Positions 17,991-25,541 of a stretch of DNA of 64,000 bases are shown one piece after another. The stretch is from Streptomyces violascens. GTDB lineage: Bacteria > Actinomycetota > Actinomycetes > Streptomycetales > Streptomycetaceae. Every line of letters starts with the position of its first letter. Position 1 is the first letter of the stretch. The translations under genes were made by a program, and so were the position numbers. The stretch is from contig NZ_BMUA01000008.1 in the NCBI RefSeq assembly GCF_014649955.1, positions 124,001 through 188,000 of the forward strand, given 5' to 3'. The notes below the pieces were generated by a model, which was not told the DNA's origin, ran no database searches, and worked only from the letters and a program-made list of their open reading frames with translations.

Positions 17991-18434
17991 CTACTTCTCC
18001 ACTTCCTCGGCCAGCTTGGCGAGCATCGCGTCGTAGATGCGGCCAAGTCCCTTGGGCGCAAAGGTCCTTTCGAAGAATCCGCCGATGCCTCCGGCACCGT
18101 TCCACACGGTGCTGACGACGACCTTGGAGCGGCCCTCGCCCGCGGGCGTGACCGTCCAGGTGGTGACCATGGAGGAGTTGCGGTCCTTCTCGACCAGCTG
18201 TCCGTCGGTCGGCTCGGTGACCTCCAGGAGGCAGTCGCGGACGCGCTTGCTGGTGGCCTGGAGCTTCCAGTGGACGAGAGTGCCCTCGCCGTCTCCGCCC
18301 TCGCGGACCTGGTACTCGCTGAAGTGCTCCGGCAGAAGCTTGGGGCGTCCGTCCTTGTAGTCGGCCAGCGTGTCGAACACGGTCTCCGGATCCGCCGCGA
18401 CGATCCGCTCCGTCGTGGCCTCGACCTGCGCCAT
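17991..18434 (-). CDS. SRPBCC (START/Bet v1-like) family protein
   Basis: 147 residues, a complete single-domain SRPBCC protein. It begins Glu-Ala-Thr-Thr-Glu-Arg-Ile-Val-Ala-Ala-Asp-Pro-Glu-Thr-Val-Phe-Asp, the typical strand 1 and helix 1 of polyketide-cyclase/START-like lipid or small-ligand binders. Function is unknown. ATG at 18434 is 6 nt after GGAGGA. It diverges from the radical SAM gene, sharing a 163-bp intergenic region that contains the LexA box. Confidence 0.8.
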   Translation of the reverse strand: MAQVEATTERIVAADPETVFDTLADYKDGRPKLLPEHFSEYQVREGGDGEGTLVHWKLQATSKRVRDCLLEVTEPTDGQLVEKDRNSSMVTTWTVTPAGEGRSKVVVSTVWNGAGGIGGFFERTFAPKGLGRIYDAMLAKLAEEVEK

Positions 18435-18532
18435 GGCACTTCCTCCAGCACTTGTGTTTCCGGGGTTTCGGGGGCGGACCAAGCCAACCACCTCGGGGTC
18501 CGCCGTCACAATCCGGGTTGCGATCAAGAAGG

Positions 18533-18544
18533 GAACATGTGTTC
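18533..18544. promoter_or_regulatory. LexA (SOS) box upstream of radical SAM gene
   Basis: GAAC-ATGT-GTTC, the actinobacterial GAAC-N4-GTTC LexA operator, lies 53 bp before the ATG of the radical SAM gene and 99 bp from the start of the divergent SRPBCC gene. The mycobacterial homologue Rv2578c is, to my recollection, a LexA target, which supports the reading. Confidence 0.75.
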
Positions 18545-18597
18545 TATTCAGGGGTGGGAGTGACCGAACAAGGCCCACGGGAGCAAAGGAGGCGTTC

Positions 18598-19635
18598 ATG
18601 CGCTGGGAGAATCTCGCCGATGACGACGCCCCGTCCGGCCCGGCCCGCACGGCCGCGCTCTTCGCCGCGGACGCGGTGACGACCCGGACGTTCGACACCC
18701 CCGAGTTCCGCGGGATCACCTTCCACGAGATCCGGGCCCGCTCGATCGTCAACCGGGTGCCGGGCGCCTCGCGGATGCCGTTCGAGTGGACCGTCAACCC
18801 GTATCGCGGCTGCTCGCACGCATGCGTGTACTGCTTCGCACGCAAGACGCACAGCTATCTGGATCTGGACACCGGCCTCGGTTTCGACTCGCAGATCGTG
18901 GTGAAGGTCAACGCGCCGGAGCTGCTCCGGGTCCACCTCGCCTCGCGCCGCTGGCAGGGCGCGCACATCGCGATGGGCACGAACGTCGACTGCTACCAGC
19001 GGGCCGAAGGCCGCTATCGCCTGATGCCGGGCATCATCGAGGCGCTGCGCGACCACGCGAACCCGTTCTCCATCCTCACCAAGGGCACGCTCATCCTGCG
19101 CGATCTGGAGCTGCTCAAGGAGGCGGCCGCGGTGACCGAGGTGGGCATCTCGGTCTCGGTCGGCTTCCTCGACCAGGAGCTGTGGCGCACGGTCGAGCCG
19201 GGCACCCCCTCTCCGGAACGCCGCCTCGACGCCGTCCGCACGCTCACCGAGCACGGCATCGGCTGCGGAGTCCTGATGGCCCCCGTGATCCCCTTCCTCG
19301 GCGACCACCCCGACCAGCTGCGCGCCACCGTCCGCGCGATCGCCGCCTCGGGCGCCACCTCGGTGACCCCGCTGGTGCTCCACCTGCGCCCGGGCGCGCG
19401 CGAGTGGTTCATGGCGTGGCTGGGGCAGCACCATCCCCATCTGGTGCGGCGGTACGAGCGCCTGTACGCGGAAGGCGCGTACGCCCCGAAGTGGTACCAG
19501 CGCCGCATCACCGGCCAGGTGCACGACCTGGCCAGGGAATTCGGCATGGGCCCGGCCCACCGCGGCGCGGCCCGCCGCATCCCGGCAGCCCTCGAGCCCA
19601 CCCGCCCGGAGCCGACCCAGCTGACCCTGCTCTGA
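18598..19635 (+). CDS. Rv2578c-family radical SAM protein
   Basis: 345 residues. The Fe-S cluster motif Cys-x3-Cys-x2-Cys is Cys72-Ser-His-Ala-Cys76-Val-Tyr-Cys79, followed by the SPL-like Thr-Asn-Val-Asp-Cys-Tyr-Gln and Lys-Gly-Thr-Leu-Ile strands of the radical SAM barrel. The family is related to spore photoproduct lyase (SplB) and is tied to DNA damage, although its reaction is not established. The start is well defined by AAAGGAGG 5 nt before ATG. The LexA box upstream indicates SOS control. Confidence 0.87.
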   Translation: MRWENLADDDAPSGPARTAALFAADAVTTRTFDTPEFRGITFHEIRARSIVNRVPGASRMPFEWTVNPYRGCSHACVYCFARKTHSYLDLDTGLGFDSQIVVKVNAPELLRVHLASRRWQGAHIAMGTNVDCYQRAEGRYRLMPGIIEALRDHANPFSILTKGTLILRDLELLKEAAAVTEVGISVSVGFLDQELWRTVEPGTPSPERRLDAVRTLTEHGIGCGVLMAPVIPFLGDHPDQLRATVRAIAASGATSVTPLVLHLRPGAREWFMAWLGQHHPHLVRRYERLYAEGAYAPKWYQRRITGQVHDLAREFGMGPAHRGAARRIPAALEPTRPEPTQLTLL

Positions 19636-19716
19636 AGCGGCTCCGACCTGCGCCGAAGCCGTCAACTGCCGGGGTCCTCGGGGCGATTGTCAGTGCCGTG
19701 CGCGAGAATGATCCGC

Positions 19717-20121
19717 ATGACTTCACCGACTCGTGTCCTCGCACCCGAAGGCGTCGCTCCCGGCACCGGCTACAGCCATGTGGTCTGGGGGACCGGCCGG
19801 TTCGTCGCGATATCGGGGCAGTGCGCCCTCGACGAGAAGGGGAACGTCGTCGGCGAGGGCGACGCGCGTGCCCAGGCGGACCAGGTCTTCGAGAACCTGC
19901 GCCGCTGCCTGGCCGCGGCGGGGGCCACGTTCGAGAACGTGGTGAAGCTGACCTACTTCGTCACGGACATATCCCACCTGCCCGCGGTCCGCGCGGCACG
20001 CGACGCCGTGATTGGCCCCGACCAGCTGCCCGCGAGCTCGGCGGTGCAGGTGAGCGCCCTGTTCCGCCCCGAGCTCCTCGTGGAGATCGAGGCGTTCGCG
20101 GTGACCGCGGAGGCGGTCTGA
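19717..20121 (+). CDS. RidA family (enamine/imine deaminase-like) protein
   Basis: 134 residues. Rid proteins hydrolyse reactive enamine/imine intermediates made by PLP enzymes. The fold is seen in Gly-Arg-Phe-Val-Ala-Ile-Ser-Gly-Gln, Gln-Ala-Asp-Gln-Val-Phe-Glu-Asn-Leu, Val-Val-Lys-Leu-Thr-Tyr-Phe-Val-Thr-Asp and Pro-Ala-Ser-Ser-Ala-Val-Gln-Val. The Arg of the RidA ligand-binding motif (Arg-x-Cys/Ala-x-Val near the end) is not in its usual place, so it may belong to a Rid1-7 side branch. The start could also be the ATG at 19708; neither has a strong ribosome site. Confidence 0.8.
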   Translation: MTSPTRVLAPEGVAPGTGYSHVVWGTGRFVAISGQCALDEKGNVVGEGDARAQADQVFENLRRCLAAAGATFENVVKLTYFVTDISHLPAVRAARDAVIGPDQLPASSAVQVSALFRPELLVEIEAFAVTAEAV

Positions 20122-20124
20122 CCC

Positions 20125-20703
20125 TCAGCGCCTCCCCGCCTCGATGCGGCGCAGTGCCCACGCCGCCGGGCGGGCGAGGCGGGGGTGGGCCAGGGCCTCG
20201 GTCAGGACGTCGACGGCCTGCTTGTCGCCCAGCTCGCCCAGGCCCTCGATGCAGGCCTGGGCCACGCGCCAGTACGGGCTGTACGGGGAGAGCAGCGGGC
20301 GCAGGGTCTTGATCAGGGCCGGTACGGATTCCGGGGCCCGCAGCGCGGTGAGCAGGCGGACCGGGTGCAGGGCGTAGGCGGTGCGCAGTTCGTTGGTGGC
20401 CAGGGCCGCCGCCGCGCGCGCGGTGCGCGGGTCGCCGAGTCTGGCCAGCGCGTACGCGGCGCTCACACAGCGCTCCGGGTCGCGGTGGTTGAGGAGCAGG
20501 ATCAGCGTCTCGAAGGCCCGGCGGTCCCCCGCGACGCCGAGCCGGAACGCCGCGACCTCCCGCGCCCAGAGCGGGCGTTCGGGCTCGGTGAGCACCGCCG
20601 CGAGTTCGTCGCGGTCGGCGCAGGCGATCAGCCGCTCGTACGCCGCCGACCCCCCGGTCTCGGCACGCACCCGGTCCGCGAGCGACCTGAACTCCTCATC
20701 CAT
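20125..20703 (-). CDS. HEAT-repeat (PBS lyase-like) adaptor protein
   Basis: 192 residues made of about five HEAT-like repeats, for example Glu-Arg-Cys-Val-Ser-Ala-Ala-Tyr-Ala-Leu-Ala-Arg-Leu-Gly-Asp and Val-Ala-Gln-Ala-Cys-Ile-Glu-Gly-Leu-Gly-Glu-Leu-Gly-Asp. It is probably a protein-binding scaffold; partner unknown. The ATG at 20703 has no Shine-Dalgarno, but a -10-like TACCCT ends 7 nt before it, so the mRNA may be leaderless. It converges with ridA; the stops are 3 nt apart. Confidence 0.75.
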   Translation of the reverse strand: MDEEFRSLADRVRAETGGSAAYERLIACADRDELAAVLTEPERPLWAREVAAFRLGVAGDRRAFETLILLLNHRDPERCVSAAYALARLGDPRTARAAAALATNELRTAYALHPVRLLTALRAPESVPALIKTLRPLLSPYSPYWRVAQACIEGLGELGDKQAVDVLTEALAHPRLARPAAWALRRIEAGRR

Positions 20704-21106
20704 GCCCAAAAGGGTAGTGGCGCAAGGGCGTTGGCACCCCAAGGATGATCGGATGCGGGGCCCCGGAAAGCAGGGCAAGCGTCCAGCAACCACATTTCTC
20801 GCGCCAGAACGGGCGCGAGCCAGATCACACCGGTTGGACGCGACGGAGGGCTGGCGCGCTCGTTACTCGCCGGTTAACCTCAAGTGAGCGGGTAACCCCC
20901 GCCGACTCCGGTGGCCTGGTGACGCAGCCACCGCGAGTGCTTGTCGGTTCGGCAGTTCTGTACGACGCGCCCCGGGACAGGGCCGTCGGCCCTTGGCACC
21001 ACGACACAACTCCCGCACGCCGTGCGCCCGTTGGCGTATTCGAGCGCCCCCTGATGCCGGTCGCGTGCGCCCTCTCTCAGTCGTCACTCATCCCTGGAGT
21101 CCCGTG
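20704..21106. promoter_or_regulatory. Intergenic promoter region between HEAT gene and hydroxybutyryl-CoA dehydrogenase gene
   Basis: 403 bp without a convincing gene. It holds the leaderless-type promoter of the HEAT gene (TACCCT on the minus strand at 20711-20716), two small GC hairpins (arms CGCGCC/GGCGCG and AGGGCC/GGCCCT), and a cluster GTTACTCGCCGGTTAAC (20862-20878) followed by GGTAACC. Such GTTA/TAAC pairs are often operators of fatty-acid-type TetR regulators; here that is only a suggestion. Confidence 0.4.
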
Positions 21107-22888
21107 ATGGACATCCCCCTGAACACTGTCGCCGTGGTCGGCCTCGGCACGATGGGCACCGGCATCGCCGAGGTCCTGGCCCGCGCCGGCCGCGAGGTCA
21201 TCGGCATCGACATCAGCGAGCGCGCCGCCCGCCAGGCCGTGGCCTCGCTCGAAGCGTCCACGGCCCGCGCGGTGTCCCGCGAGCGGATCACCCCGCAGGA
21301 GCGGAGCGACATCCTCGCCCGGTTCCGTACCTTCACCGACCTCCAGGCCGCGGCCGAGGCCGAGCTCGTGATCGAGGTCGTGCCCGAGTCGTACGAGCTC
21401 AAGAGCCAGGTCTTCCACGCGCTCGACGCCATCGTCGCCCCCACCACGATCCTGGCGACCGGCACCAACGCGCTCTCGGTGACCCGGCTCGCCGCCGACT
21501 CCGCGCACCCCGAGCGCGTCCTCGGCCTGCACTTCTTCAACCCTGCACCCGCGATGAAGCTCGTCGAGATCGTCTCGTCCGTGCTCACCGCTCCCCCGGC
21601 CGTCGACGCGGTCACCGCGCTCGCCCTCGACCTCGGCAAGGAGCCCGTCGCGGTCGGCGACCGCCCCGGCTTCGTCGCCGACGGGCTGCTCTTCGGCTAC
21701 CTGAACCAGGCCGCCGCGATGTACGAGTCGAAGTACGCCTCGCGCGAGGACATCGACGCCGCGATGAAGCTGGGCTGCGGCCTGCCGATGGGCCCGCTCG
21801 AACTTCTCGACCTGATCGGCATCGACACCGCGCGGACCGTCCTGGAGGCCATGTACGCCTCGTCCCAGGACCGCCTGCACGCACCCGCCCCGATCCTCGG
21901 CCAGCTCGCCGAGGCCGGGCTCACCGGCCGCAAGAAGGGCCGCGGCTTCTACACGTACGAGGGCGAGGGCAGCTCGGTCGTGGTGGCCGACGCCCAGACG
22001 CCGGGCTCCATCGCGGGCGCGGGCGGCGGCCGTGAGATCCGCTCGGTCGGCGTGGCCGGCTCGGGCACCATGGCGTCCGGCATCGCGGAGGTCTTCGCCA
22101 AGGCCGGGTACCACGTGGTGCTCGCGGCCCGCAGCCTGGAGAAGGCGGAGACCGCCAAGTCCCGTATCGGCAAGTCGCTTTCGCGCTCCGTCGACAAGGG
22201 CCGGCTCACCGCCGAGGCCCGCGAGGAGACCCTCAACCGGATCACGGCGGCGGGTGCCCTGGAGGCCTTCGCCGAGGTCGACCTCGCCATCGAGGCGGTC
22301 GCCGAGGACCTGGAGGTCAAGCAGCAGCTCTTCGCGACCCTGGACAAGATCTGCAAGCCGGGCGCGGTGCTCGCCACCACCACGTCCTCGCTGCCCGTCG
22401 TCGCCTGCGCCCGCGCCACCTCGCGCCCGCAGGACGTCATCGGCATGCACTTCTTCAACCCGGCCCCGGCGATGAAGCTGGTCGAGGTGGTCCGCACCGT
22501 GCTCACCTCCGACGAGGTGCACGCCACCGTCCGCGAGGTCACCGCGAAGATCCGCAAGCACCCGGTGGACTGCGGCGACCGCGCCGGGTTCATCGTCAAC
22601 GCGCTGCTCTTCCCGTACCTCAACAACGCGATCAAGATGGTCCAGGAGCACTACGCGACGCTGGACGACATCGACGCCGCGATGAAGCTGGGCGGCGGCT
22701 ACCCGATGGGCCCGTTCGAACTGCTCGACGTGGTGGGCCTGGACGTCTCGCTCGCCATCGAGAAGGTGCTGCACGCCGAGTTCCGCGACCCGGGCCTGGC
22801 CCCGGCGCCGCTGCTCGAACACCTCGTCGCGGCCGGCTGCCTGGGCCGCAAGACGGGCCGCGGATTCCGCGAGTATGCCCGGCGCTGA
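21107..22888 (+). CDS. Duplicated-fused 3-hydroxybutyryl-CoA dehydrogenase
   Basis: 593 residues, twice the usual ~285. Two full copies follow each other: copy 1 (about 1-290) with Gly-Leu-Gly-Thr-Met-Gly, His-Phe-Phe-Asn-Pro-Ala-Pro and Gly-Arg-Lys-Lys-Gly-Arg-Gly-Phe; copy 2 (about 307-593) with Gly-Ser-Gly-Thr-Met-Ala-Ser-Gly and the same two motifs. It oxidises or reduces the 3-hydroxybutyryl/acetoacetyl-CoA pair with NAD(P) and feeds crotonyl-CoA formation. The Ser-His-Asn catalytic set seems present in both copies. ATG at 21107 is 7 nt after TGGAG. The adjacent TetR and ccr genes place it at the entry of the ethylmalonyl-CoA pathway. Confidence 0.9.
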   Translation: MDIPLNTVAVVGLGTMGTGIAEVLARAGREVIGIDISERAARQAVASLEASTARAVSRERITPQERSDILARFRTFTDLQAAAEAELVIEVVPESYELKSQVFHALDAIVAPTTILATGTNALSVTRLAADSAHPERVLGLHFFNPAPAMKLVEIVSSVLTAPPAVDAVTALALDLGKEPVAVGDRPGFVADGLLFGYLNQAAAMYESKYASREDIDAAMKLGCGLPMGPLELLDLIGIDTARTVLEAMYASSQDRLHAPAPILGQLAEAGLTGRKKGRGFYTYEGEGSSVVVADAQTPGSIAGAGGGREIRSVGVAGSGTMASGIAEVFAKAGYHVVLAARSLEKAETAKSRIGKSLSRSVDKGRLTAEAREETLNRITAAGALEAFAEVDLAIEAVAEDLEVKQQLFATLDKICKPGAVLATTTSSLPVVACARATSRPQDVIGMHFFNPAPAMKLVEVVRTVLTSDEVHATVREVTAKIRKHPVDCGDRAGFIVNALLFPYLNNAIKMVQEHYATLDDIDAAMKLGGGYPMGPFELLDVVGLDVSLAIEKVLHAEFRDPGLAPAPLLEHLVAAGCLGRKTGRGFREYARR

Positions 22889-22953
22889 TCCGGAAGCGGG
22901 GTGGGGCGGGCTGCTGCAGCCTCCGGGCAGCTCGCCCCCGTGGGCGCGACTTC

Positions 22954-22967
22954 CTGCAAATATGCAG
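22954..22967. promoter_or_regulatory. Candidate TetR operator (inverted repeat CTGCA-N4-TGCAG)
   Basis: A perfect 5-bp inverted repeat with a 4-nt AT centre (CTGCAAATATGCAG) lies 12 bp upstream of the TetR gene's ATG and could mediate autoregulation. A related CCTGCAA half-site occurs at 23862-23868 upstream of ccr. Confidence 0.45.
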
Positions 22968-22979
22968 TACGTTCGGTCC

Positions 22980-23786
22980 ATGCCCCAGCCAGCCAGGTCC
23001 TCCCGTACGAACGCTGTGCCCGACGCCCCGGAAAGTGCCGCGGGCAGCCGGGCGGCCGCCCAGCGGCTCAAGATGCGCCGGGAGCTGGCGACCGCGGCGA
23101 TGGACCTGTTCTCCGCGAAGGGGTACGAGGCCACCACCGTCGACGAGATCGCGGCCCGGGCCGGGGTGGCCCGGCGCACCTTCTTCCGCCACTTCCGCTC
23201 CAAGGAAGAGGCGATCTTCCCCGACCACGACGACACCCTGGTGCGCGCCGAGGCGGTCCTGAACGCCGCACCCCCGCACGAGCACCCGCTCGACACGGTG
23301 TGCCGGGGCATCAAAGAGGTCATGAAGATGTACGCGGGCTCCCCCACGGTGTCCGTGGCCCGCTACAAGCTGACCCGCGAGGTGCCGACGCTGCGCGAGG
23401 CCGAGATCGCCTCGGTCGCCCGCTACGAGCGCCTCTTCACCCGCTATCTGCTCGGCCACTTCGACGAGCACGACCACCAGCCGGGGAACGACGACCCGCT
23501 GCTCGCCGAGGTCGCGGCGTCCGCGGTCGTCACCGCGCACAACCACGTACTGCGCCGCTGGCTGCGGGCCGGCGGCCAGGGCGATGTGGAGACCCAGCTC
23601 GACCACGCCTTCTCGATCGTGCGGGAGACCTTCGGTTCCGGCATAGGAGCGGGCCGCACGGCCAAGCCGAAGCCGGCCGCCGCCTCCGTCTCGACCAGCG
23701 ACGAGGTCCTGGTCGCGGTGGTCCGCACGGACGCGCCGCTCGACGAGATCATGCAGACCATCAAGCAGGCGCTGAAGACCAGGTAA
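22980..23786 (+). CDS. TetR family regulator of the ethylmalonyl-CoA cluster
   Basis: 268 residues. The N-terminal HTH is typical TetR: Arg-Arg-Glu-Leu-Ala-Thr-Ala-Ala-Met-Asp-Leu-Phe-Ser-Ala-Lys-Gly-Tyr-Glu then Thr-Val-Asp-Glu-Ile-Ala-Ala-Arg-Ala-Gly-Val-Ala and Phe-Phe-Arg-His-Phe-Arg. The C-terminal ligand domain ends with a 40-residue Ala/Lys-rich extension. It sits between the hydroxybutyryl-CoA dehydrogenase and ccr genes, as in other Streptomyces, so it probably controls this cluster in response to an acyl-CoA. ATG at 22980 lacks a ribosome site; ATG at 22962 is an alternative but would overlap the inverted repeat. Confidence 0.87.
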   Translation: MPQPARSSRTNAVPDAPESAAGSRAAAQRLKMRRELATAAMDLFSAKGYEATTVDEIAARAGVARRTFFRHFRSKEEAIFPDHDDTLVRAEAVLNAAPPHEHPLDTVCRGIKEVMKMYAGSPTVSVARYKLTREVPTLREAEIASVARYERLFTRYLLGHFDEHDHQPGNDDPLLAEVAASAVVTAHNHVLRRWLRAGGQGDVETQLDHAFSIVRETFGSGIGAGRTAKPKPAAASVSTSDEVLVAVVRTDAPLDEIMQTIKQALKTR

Positions 23787-23799
23787 CCCTCACCCGCCC

Positions 23800-23836
23800 C
23801 GATGGCCGCATCCCTCGCTCAGGGATGCGGCCATCG
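23800..23836 (+). terminator. Strong hairpin terminator after TetR gene
   Basis: A perfect 16-bp stem (23800-23815 with 23821-23836) around a 5-nt CGCTC loop, 14 bp after the TetR stop codon. There is no long U-run, as is usual in Streptomyces. Confidence 0.85.
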
Positions 23837-24189
23837 GCGTTTGCGTTGGACTGCGGCGCTGACCTGCAACGATCGATCATCGCTCATCTGCGCAGGTCAA
23901 TCCGCAATTGAGAGAAACTCTTGGCACGCAGTGTCTTGTCACTTGGCACCGGGTGCCATACGTTGATGTTGTCCGGGCGGCCGGCGTGCAGAGCAACCTC
24001 GTACGCCGGCTGTCCCCACAAGCCGCCACTGGCAAGTGCGCCCGGACGCCTGCGTCACAGGCAACCCTCCCGCGCCCACCAGGCGCTGCCGTATCTGAAC
24101 CACACCGCCGAACCGACGGCACACCTCCACAGCACCACCCCCGAAGACCCTCAACGCCCCCCGTCGGGCGCTTCGCCGGAGGCAACACC
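23837..24189 (+). promoter_or_regulatory. Long ccr upstream region with palindromes
   Basis: 353 bp upstream of ccr without a credible gene. It holds an inverted repeat GACCTGC/GCAGGTC (23861-23867 and 23892-23898), and a 15-bp palindrome TGGCACC-G-GGTGCCA at 23944-23958 whose left half TTGGCAC is repeated at 23921. The second half (24000-24180) is C-rich and unstructured, a possible long leader. Regulation by the TetR neighbour is likely but the site is not assigned. Confidence 0.45.
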
Positions 24190-25527
24190 GTGAAGGAAAT
24201 CCTGGACGCGATCCAGTCGTCGGAGTCCACCTCCGCCGACTTCGCCGCTCTGCCGCTCCCCGAGTCGTACCGCGCGATCACCGTGCACAAGGACGAGGCC
24301 GAGATGTTCGCCGGGCTCAGCACCCGCGACAAGGACCCCCGCAAGTCGATCCACCTGGACGAGGTGCCGATCCCCGAACTCGGCCCGGGCGAGGCCCTGG
24401 TGGCCGTCATGGCCTCCTCGGTCAACTACAACTCGGTCTGGACCTCGATCTTCGAGCCGGTCTCCACGTTCAACTTCCTGGAGCGCTACGGCCGGCTCAG
24501 CGAGCTCACCAAGCGCCACGACCTGCCGTACCACATCATCGGTTCGGACCTCGCGGGCGTCGTGCTGCGCACCGGCCCCGGCGTCAACGCCTGGCAGCCG
24601 GGCGACGAGGTCGTCGCGCACTGCCTGTCGGTCGAGCTGGAGAGCTCCGACGGCCACAACGACACGATGCTCGACCCCGAGCAGCGCATCTGGGGCTTCG
24701 AGACCAACTTCGGCGGTCTCGCCGAGATCGCCCTCGTCAAGTCCAACCAACTCATGCCCAAGCCACGGCACTTGAGCTGGGAGGAGGCCGCCGCTCCGGG
24801 CCTCGTCAACTCGACCGCCTACCGTCAGCTGGTGTCCCGCAACGGCGCCGGCATGAAGCAGGGCGACAACGTCCTGATCTGGGGCGCCAGCGGCGGACTC
24901 GGCTCCTACGCCACGCAGTTTGCGCTCGCCGGCGGCGCCAACCCGATCTGCGTCGTCTCCAGCCCCGAGAAGGCGGACATCTGCCGGGCCATGGGCGCCG
25001 AGGCGGTCATCGACCGCAACGCCGAGGGCTACAAGTTCTGGAAGGACGAGCAGACCCAGGACCCCAGGGAGTGGAAGCGCTTCGGGAAGCGCATCCGCGA
25101 GTTCACCGGCGGCGAGGACATCGACATCGTCTTCGAGCACCCCGGCCGCGAGACCTTCGGCGCGAGCGTCTACGTCACGCGCAAGGGCGGCACCATCACC
25201 ACCTGCGCCTCGACCTCGGGCTACATGCACGAGTACGACAACCGCTATCTGTGGATGTCCCTGAAGCGCATCATCGGCTCGCACTTCGCCAACTACCGCG
25301 AGGCGTGGGAGGCCAACCGCCTGGTGGCCAAGGGCAAGATCCACCCGACACTCTCCAAGGTGTACTCCCTGGAGGACACCGGGCAGGCCGCCTACGACGT
25401 GCACCGCAACCTGCACCAGGGCAAGGTCGGCGTGCTGGCCCTCTCTCCCCGCGAGGGCCTCGGCGTCAGCGACCCCGAGCTGCGCGAGAAGCACCTGGAC
25501 GCCATCAACCGCTTCCGCAACATCTGA
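24190..25527 (+). CDS. ccr: Crotonyl-CoA carboxylase/reductase
   Basis: 445 residues. Ccr reductively carboxylates crotonyl-CoA to (2S)-ethylmalonyl-CoA with NADPH and CO2. It is a medium-chain dehydrogenase/reductase with the NADPH-binding Trp-Gly-Ala-Ser-Gly-Gly-Leu-Gly motif at 231-238. The four CO2-pocket residues described for the Kitasatospora setae enzyme fall at the same numbers here: Asn81, Phe170, Glu171 and His365. GTG at 24190 follows GGAGG by 8 nt. First gene of the ccr-ecm-mcl-mch-mcd run; also supplies ethylmalonyl-CoA to polyketide synthases. Confidence 0.97.
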   Translation: MKEILDAIQSSESTSADFAALPLPESYRAITVHKDEAEMFAGLSTRDKDPRKSIHLDEVPIPELGPGEALVAVMASSVNYNSVWTSIFEPVSTFNFLERYGRLSELTKRHDLPYHIIGSDLAGVVLRTGPGVNAWQPGDEVVAHCLSVELESSDGHNDTMLDPEQRIWGFETNFGGLAEIALVKSNQLMPKPRHLSWEEAAAPGLVNSTAYRQLVSRNGAGMKQGDNVLIWGASGGLGSYATQFALAGGANPICVVSSPEKADICRAMGAEAVIDRNAEGYKFWKDEQTQDPREWKRFGKRIREFTGGEDIDIVFEHPGRETFGASVYVTRKGGTITTCASTSGYMHEYDNRYLWMSLKRIIGSHFANYREAWEANRLVAKGKIHPTLSKVYSLEDTGQAAYDVHRNLHQGKVGVLALSPREGLGVSDPELREKHLDAINRFRNI

Positions 25528-25541
25528 GCCGGGGACCACTC

